A DNA stretch of 64,000 bases. It comes from GCA-002282575 sp964493995 (GTDB lineage Bacteria > Pseudomonadota > Gammaproteobacteria > Thiomicrospirales > Thiomicrospiraceae). The translations under genes and the position numbers were made by a program. The stretch lies in contig CAZBQD010000001.1 in NCBI GenBank assembly GCA_964493995.1, forward strand, positions 1 through 64,000, given 5' to 3'. The notes under the pieces are model-generated. The model had not been told where the DNA came from, searched no databases, and worked only from the letters and a program-made list of their open reading frames with translations. Below are positions 15,613 through 24,446 of the stretch, piece by piece; position 1 is the first letter of the stretch; each line of letters opens with the position of its first letter.

Positions 15613-16353
15613 TTATTCAGCCCATTCTTTCAAGCGCGAACGGATGCGCAACAAGGCTTGACCGTGAATCTGACAAACACGTGATTCACTGACATTCAGC
15701 ACTTCCCCAATTTCTTTCAAATTCAATTCTTCATCATAATAGAGTGACATCACCAGTTGCTCTCTTTCTGGCAAACTGGCAATGGCTTCGGCTAACTGAC
15801 CCTGAAACTGAGACTGCATCAGCTCTTGCATAGGTTCAGCCATGTCCGAGGCGTGATTCAATGATAACTGATCTTCCGACAACTCATCGTGATCGGGCAT
15901 ATCAATCGACAGCACCTGTGTCGTCACCGAATCTTGCAAAATCTGGTGGTATTCCGACATGGTCATGCCCAACAATTTGGCCACGTCTTCATCTTTCGCT
16001 TCACGACCGGTGCTGGCTTCGATGGATCGAATGGCTTCCGCCACCTCACGCGATTTACGATGCACCGAACGAGGTGTCCAATCGCCCTTACGAATTTCAT
16101 CGAGCATGGCGCCACGAATACGAATACCAGCGTAGGTTTCGAAGCTCGCACCTTGGCTGGCATCATACTTCTGCGCCGCTTCAATCAGCCCAATCATCCC
16201 CGACTGCACCAAATCATCGACCTGCACACTCGAAGGCAGGCGACCTTTCAGGTGATAAGCAATACGCTTCACCAAATCGGTGTGTGCTTCAATCTGCTCA
16301 GTCAGCGAAGTTTGCTGCTTTTGCATTTGAGCGTAGGCTCTAACGGGCGTCAT
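15613..16353 (-). CDS. fliA: flagellar sigma factor sigma-28 (FliA)
   Basis: 246 residues with sigma regions 2 (VDDLVQSGMIGLIEAAQKYD, about 45-64), 3 and 4 (LPEREQLVMSLYYDEELNLK with the helix-turn-helix to VSESRVCQIHGQA). It directs transcription of late flagellar and chemotaxis genes; a matching promoter is seen before mcp. It starts 3 bases after flhG within the flhA-flhF-flhG-fliA run. Confidence 0.97.
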   Translation of the reverse strand: MTPVRAYAQMQKQQTSLTEQIEAHTDLVKRIAYHLKGRLPSSVQVDDLVQSGMIGLIEAAQKYDASQGASFETYAGIRIRGAMLDEIRKGDWTPRSVHRKSREVAEAIRSIEASTGREAKDEDVAKLLGMTMSEYHQILQDSVTTQVLSIDMPDHDELSEDQLSLNHASDMAEPMQELMQSQFQGQLAEAIASLPEREQLVMSLYYDEELNLKEIGEVLNVSESRVCQIHGQALLRIRSRLKEWAE

Positions 16354-16356
16354 AAC

Positions 16357-17211
16357 TTATCGCATACCTGACTGTACTAATCGTTCGACAAAAAACTGTA
16401 AATAACCACTTGGTCCCATCGGTACCGGCCAACGCATGACCTCACGCGCTAACAAGGACAAGGCCTTGCCTGAAGGGCTAAACGGCTTAGACAACACCAC
16501 CGAAGTTTGCTGTTGAATGGCCGCACGCAAACTCGGATCGAAAGGCACAGGACCAGCATAACTGACCTGTACATCGAGAAAACGTTCACATACACTAGCA
16601 ATCTTATCAAATAGCGCCATGGCATGGCTAGGAGATTGCGCCATATTCGCCACAATTCGTACTTTTGACACCCCATATTCACGATTCAGCACCTTAATCA
16701 GTGCGTAGGCATCGGTAATGGAAGCCGGCTCATCGCACACCACCACCAACACCTCCATCGCTGCCCGACAAAAACTGAGCACGCTATCAGATATACCCGC
16801 CGCCGTGTCAATGAGCAACACATCTATATCGTCTGCCAATTCAGAAAACGCCTGAATGAGGCCGGCGTTTTCCACGCTTGATAAATTGGCCATGCGCCTA
16901 ACACCAGAAGAACCCGGTATGATTTTTAGGCCACCTGGCCCTTCAATCATCACTTCTTTCAAGCCGTGAGTCCCATCTAGCACATGCGATAAATTGTAAG
17001 GTGCTCTTAAACCCAGTAGCACATCGACGTTAGCCATACTCATGTCGGCATCGAGCAGACAGACACGCTCACCCAGTTTAGACAAGGCAACGCCTAGGTT
17101 AACCGAAACACTGGTTTTACCCACTCCACCCTTACCACCGGTAATGGCGATGGTTCTGACAGGACGCTGCTGTCCCGTTGATCTTAGCCCTGCTGCCTGA
17201 TCTTCAAACAT
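16357..17211 (-). CDS. flhG: flagellum-number regulator FlhG/FleN (MinD-like ATPase)
   Basis: 284 residues. A deviant Walker A, GGKGGVGKTSVSVNLG (about 25-40), and DADMSMANVD mark the ParA/MinD family. The protein antagonises FlhF and FleQ to limit polar flagellum number. A C-terminal amphipathic tail (residues about 265-284) could be the membrane-targeting helix. The start overlaps the flhF stop by 8 bases. Confidence 0.95.
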   Translation of the reverse strand: MFEDQAAGLRSTGQQRPVRTIAITGGKGGVGKTSVSVNLGVALSKLGERVCLLDADMSMANVDVLLGLRAPYNLSHVLDGTHGLKEVMIEGPGGLKIIPGSSGVRRMANLSSVENAGLIQAFSELADDIDVLLIDTAAGISDSVLSFCRAAMEVLVVVCDEPASITDAYALIKVLNREYGVSKVRIVANMAQSPSHAMALFDKIASVCERFLDVQVSYAGPVPFDPSLRAAIQQQTSVVLSKPFSPSGKALSLLAREVMRWPVPMGPSGYLQFFVERLVQSGMR

Positions 17212-18397
17212 CCGTTATCTCCCGACCGAGTCCATAATGAACGCCATCTAAAGCCGTCGCTTCACGTGTACGCCCCATTGCAATCGCTTGATCAAGCAAA
17301 TCCCGTGCCGTTATCGGCATCAAATCTTCTGGTACCCGCTGACCATTGGTGCAATAGGCCAATGCCAAGCGGTTTTGAGCCAGCAAAGTCACTGCCGGTC
17401 CCAACAAGGTGGCCTCATCCAATTTGGTTAAAATGCACCCAATCGGCTTAAGTTTACCAAAGGCCAGCATAATTTCTTGCATCACGCTCAACTGCGTCGC
17501 AGCCGATAACACCAGTAGCGGCTTAATTTCACCCGTGCCATCATCTAAGCTTTGCGCCAGATAATCATGCAAGCGTGCATCCCGCTGACTGAGTCCTGCG
17601 GTATCGACTAATACCAAACGGCGCTGTGCTAACTTATCTAACAAACGGAAAAACTCAGTGGGTGTGCTGGCGGTGTATAGCGGCACACCAATCAAATCGG
17701 CAAAAATTTTCAACTGCTCTTGCGCACCGATTTTGTAGGTATCCAAGGTAATCATGGCACATTCGGCTGTGCCATAACGCAAGGCATAACGCGCTGCCAG
17801 TTTCGCAATCGTCGTCGTTTTACCCACGCCAGTTGGCCCAACTAGGGCAATCACCCCACCCTGATCCAACAAACCATCGGCTAAAGCGGGCATATTGTGC
17901 AGTAAACTGGCTTGAATCTGACGCCAATCCGCCTCCACGTCTCCCGACATCACCAACTGTTCAACCAAGGCCTGACAAAGCTCCCAGCCAATACCCATCG
18001 CCGACAGACGCTTGAGCAGTGTTACCTTATCGGGATGTTGCACACTGGTTTGCTGCCAAGCAAAACCTGATAATTGCTGCTCTAGCAACGCCCGCATCTG
18101 CTTTAACTCTTGATGCATGCTGGCTAAATCGGCTTGAGCAGGCGCCGCCGAGCGAAAACTGATCGAAGTCGAACCACCCGCTAAGGGCTCACGCATTTGC
18201 GTTGCGGCGAACTGATCGTTAGAAAAGGCCGTATTTTTAGGCGAAGCCGACACCAAGTCGCTATCGATCCCAGCCGTCACCTCCACACTGTCATTTAATT
18301 GACGTGTCGACATAATGACAGCCTGATCGCCCAACTCTTCTTTCACCATATTCATGGCTTGACGCATATTGCTGGCGACAAAACGCTTAATTCGCAT
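17204..18397 (-). CDS. flhF: polar flagellum placement GTPase FlhF
   Basis: 397 residues of the SRP-type GTPase family. Hallmarks are MRIKRFVASNMRQAMNMV at the start (the FlhF-specific N-terminus), P-loop VGPTGVGKTTTIAKLAARY near 188, DTYKIGAQEQL, VDTAGLSQRD and LTKLDEATLLG. The variable basic/Gln linker lies at about 60-120. It recruits early flagellar components to the pole. It follows flhA by 10 bases. Confidence 0.96.
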   Translation of the reverse strand: MRIKRFVASNMRQAMNMVKEELGDQAVIMSTRQLNDSVEVTAGIDSDLVSASPKNTAFSNDQFAATQMREPLAGGSTSISFRSAAPAQADLASMHQELKQMRALLEQQLSGFAWQQTSVQHPDKVTLLKRLSAMGIGWELCQALVEQLVMSGDVEADWRQIQASLLHNMPALADGLLDQGGVIALVGPTGVGKTTTIAKLAARYALRYGTAECAMITLDTYKIGAQEQLKIFADLIGVPLYTASTPTEFFRLLDKLAQRRLVLVDTAGLSQRDARLHDYLAQSLDDGTGEIKPLLVLSAATQLSVMQEIMLAFGKLKPIGCILTKLDEATLLGPAVTLLAQNRLALAYCTNGQRVPEDLMPITARDLLDQAIAMGRTREATALDGVHYGLGREITDV

Positions 18398-18407
18398 CTA
18401 ATCCACC

Positions 18408-20486
18408 TTAACCAATGGAAGCAAAGACATTAATTTGTCTGCTTTCAGGAATTTCACTGTAAGATAACACCACCAAACTGGGAATCGAGTAACGGAAGAG
18501 TCTGGCCAAGGGCGCACGCACAAAAGGATTCACCAATAAAATGGCCGGCTTACCTACCATCTCTCGTTGTTGAACCTGCTCATTCAAACGCTGACTCACC
18601 CGTTCGGCCAAACTGGGTTCAATGGCTAATTGTCCTTCAGGCGCCCCTTGCATCGACTTGAGTAACACCTGCTCCAAATTAGGATCCAAGGTCATCACTT
18701 CCACCACATCACCCACACCGGGGATGTTTTGCAAAATAAACTTACCCAAAGCCGTGCGCACATGCACCGTAAGTTGCGCCAAATCTTTTGTCTGACCCAC
18801 GCGCTCAATCAGCGCTTCTAAAATGGTGCGCATATCTCTTACAGGAATACGTTCACGTAACAAGTTCTGCAAGATTTGTACCAACAAGGCTAAGGGCACT
18901 TCTTTTGTGGCCTCTTCTACCAGTTTTTCGGCCTGCTGCTTCACGCGATTTAGAATTTGCTGCACTTCTTCCAAGCCCAACAACTCATCGGCATTATCTT
19001 GCAGAATCTGGCTGAGATGCGTGGCAATAACCGTACCCGAATCCACCACCGTATAACCCAGTGTTTGAGCCTGATCGCGGTCTTGTTTGCTAATCCACAC
19101 CGCATCCAAGCCAAAAGTGGGGTCTTTCGTGGCGATACCATTCAGTTGACCATAAACTTGACCCGAATTAATCGCCAAATCCCGATCATGATACACCTCA
19201 CCCGTGCCCAAAGTAACGCCCATCATGCTAATGCGATACTGATTGGGAGACAATTCCAAGTTATCACGTATGTGCACCGAAGGAATCAAAAAGCCCAGTT
19301 CTTGCGATAATTTTCGGCGCACCCCTTTGATACGCTCCAACAACTGACCATCTTGAGCCGTATCCACCATAGGAATCAGCCGGTAGCCAATTTCCAACCC
19401 CAAGGTATCCACTTGCTGCACATCATCCCAACCCAATTCGGGCGGTTTACCGAGCGATTCATCCACGGTTTCGGTGGGCAAACTCGCCGTTTGAGTGGCT
19501 TGTTTTTGTTTATTCACCAAAAACCAAGCGCCAGCGCCGGTAAGAGCGGCTAAGCTTAAAAAAGCCACATTGGGCATACCGGGGATAATCCCCATTAAAA
19601 ACAACACCCCAGCCGACAAGATTAATGGCTTAGGATTAGTGAGCAGCTGGTCGTTCATTTGCTCTGAAATTTCGCGATCATCGCCCGAACGCGTGACCAT
19701 TAAGGCTGCGGCAACCGATAACAACAAAGCTGGAATTTGGGCAACCAAGCCATCACCAATGGTCAGCAAGGTGTAAATTTGTACTGACTCACCAAAACCC
19801 AGATCGTGCTGCGCCATACCAATGATGAAACCACCAATGATGTTAATGAACAGAATGATGATACCGGCAATGGCATCACCGCGCACAAACTTACTGGCAC
19901 CGTCCATCGAACCATAAAATTCTGATTCGGCCGCCACCTCACGACGACGCGCTTGCGCCTGTTCTTGATTGATCAGTCCGGCATTCAAATCGGCATCAAT
20001 GGCCATTTGCTTACCGGGCATCGAATCCAGAGCAAAGCGCGCACTCACCTCGGCAACACGTCCTGCACCCTTGGTCACCACCACAAAGTTAATGACAATC
20101 AAAATGGCGAAAACGACTAAACCGACCGCGAAATTACCACCAATGACGAAGTTTCCGAAAGCCTCGATCACATGACCCGCGGCAGCGCCACCGTTGTGCC
20201 CTTCCATCAAAATAATGCGAGTGGAAGCAATGTTCAGTGCCAATCGTAACAGGGTTGCAACCAGCAGAATGGTTGGAAAAACCGCAAAATCTAAGGGTTT
20301 TTTGGCATAGACTGTGACCATTAAGATCATCAAAGACAAGGCAATGTTAAAGGTAAACAGCATGTCTAACATTAAGGCGGGTAACGGCAAAATCATCATT
20401 GCCAAGAGCGCAATAACTAATATTGGCGTACCCAAGCCCTTGGGCATTGCAGTTTGAACTTGTTGTGCGAGTTGTCGCCAATCCAT
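18408..20486 (-). CDS. flhA: flagellar export-gate protein FlhA
   Basis: 692 residues, the expected length. Eight transmembrane helices fill about 1-325; the FHIPEP-family loop is represented by KGAGRVAEVSARFALDSMPGKQMAIDADLNAG near 140-170 in pieces (the key region RFALDSMPGKQMAID). The C-terminal cytoplasmic nonamer-ring domain (about 345-692) binds export chaperones. It heads a separate transcription unit with its own promoter region, 102 bases past flhB. Confidence 0.97.
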   Translation of the reverse strand: MDWRQLAQQVQTAMPKGLGTPILVIALLAMMILPLPALMLDMLFTFNIALSLMILMVTVYAKKPLDFAVFPTILLVATLLRLALNIASTRIILMEGHNGGAAAGHVIEAFGNFVIGGNFAVGLVVFAILIVINFVVVTKGAGRVAEVSARFALDSMPGKQMAIDADLNAGLINQEQAQARRREVAAESEFYGSMDGASKFVRGDAIAGIIILFINIIGGFIIGMAQHDLGFGESVQIYTLLTIGDGLVAQIPALLLSVAAALMVTRSGDDREISEQMNDQLLTNPKPLILSAGVLFLMGIIPGMPNVAFLSLAALTGAGAWFLVNKQKQATQTASLPTETVDESLGKPPELGWDDVQQVDTLGLEIGYRLIPMVDTAQDGQLLERIKGVRRKLSQELGFLIPSVHIRDNLELSPNQYRISMMGVTLGTGEVYHDRDLAINSGQVYGQLNGIATKDPTFGLDAVWISKQDRDQAQTLGYTVVDSGTVIATHLSQILQDNADELLGLEEVQQILNRVKQQAEKLVEEATKEVPLALLVQILQNLLRERIPVRDMRTILEALIERVGQTKDLAQLTVHVRTALGKFILQNIPGVGDVVEVMTLDPNLEQVLLKSMQGAPEGQLAIEPSLAERVSQRLNEQVQQREMVGKPAILLVNPFVRAPLARLFRYSIPSLVVLSYSEIPESRQINVFASIG

Positions 20487-20532
20487 AATCAGTGTGTGCC
20501 TAAAGCCAGTTAGTGTGAGTCATAACCCATGC

Positions 20533-20572
20533 ATTATAGTAGGTTTTGTTGCTTAGAGCATGCTTAACCCCA
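20533..20572 (-). promoter_or_regulatory. candidate promoter region of flhA (sigma-54-like and -10 TATAAT)
   Basis: On the minus strand TGGGGTTAAGCATGCT has GG (20571-20570) and GC (20559-20558) ten bases apart, the sigma-54 spacing, though the -24 and -12 elements are imperfect. About 20 bases further lies a perfect TATAAT (20538-20533) without a good -35. FlhA operons in Vibrio and Pseudomonas are sigma-54 dependent, which favours the first, but both calls are tentative. Confidence 0.35.
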
Positions 20573-20588
20573 TTCAGACTAGGCAAAT

Positions 20589-21716
20589 TTAAGGAGATTG
20601 TTTTAATTCGGCCGGAACCACCACATCATCAAAATCGGGCAAGCGGTTAATTTTGCGCTCTTTAAGCTGAAAAACCATCGCTAAAATCTGCGCCACAGCG
20701 AGAAAGAGCTGACGCGGAATCACCTGACCCACTTCACTGTTGTAATAAAGCGCCCTCGCTAGCGCGGGCGAGCGCACAATTTCCACTTTATTTTGCGTGG
20801 CAATGGTACGAATTTGCGCCGCCATAAAATCCATGCCCATGGCCAGCACAATCGGCGCGTTCATATTTTGGTTATCGTATTTGAGCGCCACAGCATAATG
20901 CTCCGGGTTGGTGATAATCACATCCGCCGTGGGCACATCTTGCATCATGCGTCGCATGGCCATTTCTTGTTGCATGCGGCGAATACGCCCCTTAATTTCA
21001 GGATTACCTTCCGTTTGTTTGAATTCATCTTTCACTTCTTGCAAAGTCATTTTCATGTCTTCGTTGTGCTTCCAAATCATGTAAGGCACATCAATGACGG
21101 CAATCACAATCAAGCCCAACGACATCACCACTAACGCCATCGCCAAAATATCACCCGCGCTTGCCAAGCCTGGTTCGACTTCAATCAAACCCAGATGATA
21201 AACCTCACGCAACGTCGAATAAATAAATAAAATCGCCAACACGGCCATTAAGAAAAACTTCAACAAGGCCTTAACCAGCTCAATCAGAGCATGTAAGGAG
21301 AACATGCGCTTGATGCCGGCAATCGGGTTGAGTTTAGAGAATTTCGGTGCCATCACTTCGGTGCTAAACAGCCAACCACCAATGAGAATATTAGCCACAA
21401 TGGCCAACACCAGCATGCCCATGACAAAAGGCAACAGCAACCACAAGGCAGCTTCAAACTGAGCAAAGATTAAATCGGCAGCGCGTTTCATATCGAAGGC
21501 ATGATCTCGCTCTAGGCTGAAACCCATAATCATCATGCGCTCAAAATCCACCATCATTTGCGGACCTAGCCACAAGAACCACAAGGAAGCAACCATCATA
21601 ATGAGCATCGTGGCCAATTCTTTTGAACGTGCTACCTGTCCTTTCTTCCGCGCATCATCGAGCTTTTTGGAGGTGGGTTCTTCACTCTTCTCTTGACCGT
21701 CTGCGTTTTCAGCCAT
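20589..21716 (-). CDS. flhB: flagellar export switch protein FlhB
   Basis: 375 residues. Four transmembrane helices lie at about 35-55, 88-115, 145-165 and 187-212, followed by the cytoplasmic domain. The autocleavage loop reads NPEH (in IITNPEHYAVALKYD) rather than the usual NPTH; cleavage between Asn and Pro should still be possible. FlhB switches export from hook to filament substrates after signalling by FliK. It directly follows fliR. Confidence 0.96.
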   Translation of the reverse strand: MAENADGQEKSEEPTSKKLDDARKKGQVARSKELATMLIMMVASLWFLWLGPQMMVDFERMMIMGFSLERDHAFDMKRAADLIFAQFEAALWLLLPFVMGMLVLAIVANILIGGWLFSTEVMAPKFSKLNPIAGIKRMFSLHALIELVKALLKFFLMAVLAILFIYSTLREVYHLGLIEVEPGLASAGDILAMALVVMSLGLIVIAVIDVPYMIWKHNEDMKMTLQEVKDEFKQTEGNPEIKGRIRRMQQEMAMRRMMQDVPTADVIITNPEHYAVALKYDNQNMNAPIVLAMGMDFMAAQIRTIATQNKVEIVRSPALARALYYNSEVGQVIPRQLFLAVAQILAMVFQLKERKINRLPDFDDVVVPAELKQSP

Positions 21717-21717
21717 G

Positions 21718-22509
21718 TTATTCGCTCAACTTAAACTGGTGTACCAAGTCAAAAGACTGGCTCATAAACCATTGGAATTGTACGATAATTTGTGGCAACA
21801 ACCACCACAGCAACAATAAGCCACCCACGATGGTAATGACGAAACCAATCGAAAAAACGTTTAAAGTAGGTGCCGCCCGACTGATTAAGCCCAGCGCCAT
21901 GTTGGCCAAGAGTAGTGCCGTGACCGCCGGCAGAGAAATAATCATCGCCCAACTGAAGATATGACTCCCCCAATCCACCAAGGCTTTAATGGTAAAAGTC
22001 GATAAAAAATGACCATTGAGAGGCAGCTGTACAAAACTGTCAATGAGCATTTGCACCACCATTAAATGACCATTCAGCGACACAAACAACAAAGAAATCA
22101 TAATGGTATACAGCTGGGCAATAACAGGCGAGTTCATGCCGGTGCCAGGGTCCACCATCGAGGCAAAGCCCAGACCCATCGCATTGGCAACCATTTGCCC
22201 GGCTAGGGTAAAAGCCTGAAACACCACCACAAAAACCAGGCCCATAGCCAAGCCAATGCCCGCTTGCTCAACCGCCATCCACACCCCTTCGTTGGTAAAG
22301 GGGTCAATCGGTCGACTTAATTCGACACTGGGAGCAATGGCTGCGGTGAGCATCAAGGTGATAATCAGCTTAAAACGCATCGGTATGGTTTTTGCCGACA
22401 ACACCGGCATAATGAACATTAATGCGCCAATCCGCACCAGAGGCCAAAAAAAGTTGCCCCACCATTGTAAGAAGGCTTCGTAGGTAAAGGTGCTATCCAT
22501 TGGCCTCAA
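21718..22509 (-). CDS. fliR: flagellar export-gate protein FliR
   Basis: 263 residues, six predicted hydrophobic helices. Family features include PVLSAKTIPMRFKLIITLMLT near 35-55 and the long second half with MVDPGTGMNSPVIAQLYT. It forms the FliPQR core channel. The start overlaps the fliQ stop. Confidence 0.95.
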   Translation of the reverse strand: MRPMDSTFTYEAFLQWWGNFFWPLVRIGALMFIMPVLSAKTIPMRFKLIITLMLTAAIAPSVELSRPIDPFTNEGVWMAVEQAGIGLAMGLVFVVVFQAFTLAGQMVANAMGLGFASMVDPGTGMNSPVIAQLYTIMISLLFVSLNGHLMVVQMLIDSFVQLPLNGHFLSTFTIKALVDWGSHIFSWAMIISLPAVTALLLANMALGLISRAAPTLNVFSIGFVITIVGGLLLLWWLLPQIIVQFQWFMSQSFDLVHQFKLSE

Positions 22510-22775
22510 CCAATGTATTCAGGGATCGATAAGATGAGTTCGCGAGAAAAATCAACCAGCAAATTGAGCAGCCAAGGACCAAAGAACACCAACACCACCA
22601 CAATCGCAACCAGTTTGGGAATAAAGCTTAAGGTCATTTCGTTAATTTGCGTCGCCGCTTGAAACATGCCCACCAACAAACCAATAATCAGTGTTGGAAT
22701 GAGAAGAGGAATGGAAAGTAGCACCACCACTTCCAACATTTTTTGTCCAATGGTTAAGATGGTTTCTGAAGTCAC
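22506..22775 (-). CDS. fliQ: flagellar export-gate protein FliQ
   Basis: 89 residues, two transmembrane hairpin helices (about 18-40 and 50-72) with the conserved IGLLVGMFQAATQINEMTL between them. It packs around FliP and FliR in the export gate. The order fliP-fliQ-fliR and the usual length leave little doubt. Confidence 0.95.
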   Translation of the reverse strand: MTSETILTIGQKMLEVVVLLSIPLLIPTLIIGLLVGMFQAATQINEMTLSFIPKLVAIVVVLVFFGPWLLNLLVDFSRELILSIPEYIG

Positions 22776-22787
22776 AACATCACCTCA

Positions 22788-23540
22788 CTAAACGCCACCC
22801 GGCACGACGAAACTATTGGCCAAAGTACCCATAATCAGCGCCCACCCATCGATTAACACAAACAACATCAGTTTGAATGGCATGGAAATAATCATCGGTG
22901 ACAACATCATCATACCCATCGACATCAGCAAAGAAGCCACCACCAAATCGATGATTAGAAAAGGAATAAACAGCAAAAACCCAATTTGAAAAGCGGTTTT
23001 GAGTTCACTGGTAATAAAAGAGGGAATCAGCACCCGAAACGGCACAGATTCGGGTTCGTCTAATTTAACATTGGCCATTTCTGCAAACATAGCCAAGTCA
23101 TCTTCGCGTGTCTGTTGCAACATAAATTGACGCATCGGCCCTGAACCGGCTTCGATGGCTTGCATCACGTTCAGTTGTTCACTCAAGTAAGGTTGAATGG
23201 CATTTTCATTAATTTTGTCAAAAATCGGTGCCATGATAAACAGCGTCATAAATAAGGCCAAGCCAATCAATACCTGGTTCGACGGTGTCTGCATGGTACC
23301 CAGCGCTTGACGCAAAAAAGATAACACAATGACGATGCGCAAAAAGGAGGTCATGGTCATTAACGCCGCTGGCAACAGAGTCAAACCTGTCATCAACAGC
23401 AGAATTTGCAGCGTGAGCGTGTACTCTTGCTGACCATCGGCGTTCGTTTGCACCGAAAAGGCTGGAATACCCGGTTCAGCCCAGGCGAGCACAGGAAGGG
23501 CACTGGACAGAATCAGCAGGAAGAATGCGAACCCGTTCAT
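22788..23540 (-). CDS. fliP: flagellar export-gate protein FliP
   Basis: 250 residues with a cleavable signal peptide (about 1-22), then MTSFLRIVIVLSFLRQALGT (about 62-81), the periplasmic loop and the family segment IPFLIIDLVVASLLMSMGM near 185. It forms the five-subunit channel of the export gate. The ATG overlaps the fliO stop. Confidence 0.96.
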   Translation of the reverse strand: MNGFAFFLLILSSALPVLAWAEPGIPAFSVQTNADGQQEYTLTLQILLLMTGLTLLPAALMTMTSFLRIVIVLSFLRQALGTMQTPSNQVLIGLALFMTLFIMAPIFDKINENAIQPYLSEQLNVMQAIEAGSGPMRQFMLQQTREDDLAMFAEMANVKLDEPESVPFRVLIPSFITSELKTAFQIGFLLFIPFLIIDLVVASLLMSMGMMMLSPMIISMPFKLMLFVLIDGWALIMGTLANSFVVPGGV

Positions 23541-24001
23541 GGTGTTTCCTTGGGTTGACGCCTGGCCATGGCCATACCGAGCTTTTGCGCAAAGCTGTCA
23601 CTTAGTGCTTCTGTTACCGGTTTCGTGGCCGATTTGTCTACGACAATCGGCTCAGATAACAAATGTAATAAACTGATTTCGTTAGCCGTCACACCGACTA
23701 ATAACTGTTCTTGTCCCGCTTGAATGAGCACCACTTTTTCACGTTGCCCGACCGAAACCGCCCCTAAAACCGCGAGTTGTCCATTGAGAGCGCCCTGGGT
23801 GACGCCAGCACGCTTCAATAACCAAGCCAAACCCACTAACAACCCAATGACCAATAATAAGACGGCAAACATTTGCCCCATCATGGTGCCAAAGCCACTA
23901 CTGGCTGCTTGCGCGGTTTTATCGGTGGCTTCGCTTGCCATCACCCAAGTCGGCGCGATGAGCAAGCTGCAATAGGCGGTTAGGCGCAAAAACACACCCA
24001 C
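23537..24001 (-). CDS. fliO: flagellar export assembly protein FliO
   Basis: About 154 residues from a GTG at 24001, chosen because it follows the fliN stop by 4 bases; the longer frame from 24046 would overlap fliN. It has an N-terminal signal-like segment, a transmembrane helix around FAVLLLVIGLLVGLAWLLKRAG, and the short cytoplasmic FliO domain (VGQREKVVLIQAGQEQLLVGV). It helps assemble FliP. The start codon is uncertain. Confidence 0.88.
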   Translation of the reverse strand: MGVFLRLTAYCSLLIAPTWVMASEATDKTAQAASSGFGTMMGQMFAVLLLVIGLLVGLAWLLKRAGVTQGALNGQLAVLGAVSVGQREKVVLIQAGQEQLLVGVTANEISLLHLLSEPIVVDKSATKPVTEALSDSFAQKLGMAMARRQPKETP

Positions 24002-24005
24002 CAAC

Positions 24006-24446
24006 CTAACGCAGCTTTTTGATGCGTTCAATGGGGCTAACCACATCCGTTAAGCGCACACCAAATTTATCGTTGACCACCACCACTTCGCCGTGCGCAA
24101 TCAGCGTACCGTTAACCAAAACATCGAGCGGTTCACCGGCCAAACGCTCCAACTCAATGACCGAGCCTTGCGTGTAAGACAACAAGTTTCGAATGGTGAC
24201 CGAAGCACGTCCAATTTCTAAGGCCAGGGTGACAGGAACATCCATCACCACATCCAAATCGACCTTATCTTTTTTGTCGAGATAAGTGGATGACATGCCC
24301 GCTGGCGCAGTAGTGGCTGACGATTCCGCTTCAGCCTGCTCGTTCAGTGCCGCCGCCCAAGGATCTTCTTCGTCGGCAGAGGCATCAGTTGACTCGGCTT
24401 GCTCGGCTAGCGCCGCCGCCCAGGGATCTTCTTCAATTTCACTCAT
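24006..24446 (-). CDS. fliN: flagellar motor switch protein FliN
   Basis: 146 residues. The C-terminal SpoA domain (about 70-146) has VPVTLALEIGRASVTIRNLL, GSVIELERLAGEPLDVLVNG and KFGVRLTDVVSP. The N-terminus has two copies of an EEDPWAAAL(A/N)EQAE segment (about 5-17 and 26-38), where one such segment is usual. It forms the bottom of the C-ring with FliM and binds CheY-P and FliH. Confidence 0.95.
   Translation of the reverse strand: MSEIEEDPWAAALAEQAESTDASADEEDPWAAALNEQAEAESSATTAPAGMSSTYLDKKDKVDLDVVMDVPVTLALEIGRASVTIRNLLSYTQGSVIELERLAGEPLDVLVNGTLIAHGEVVVVNDKFGVRLTDVVSPIERIKKLR

Noticed and set aside
15861..16371. Two 160-residue ORFs opposite fliA
   Set aside because: Both are antisense to the well-supported fliA and overlap each other in different frames.
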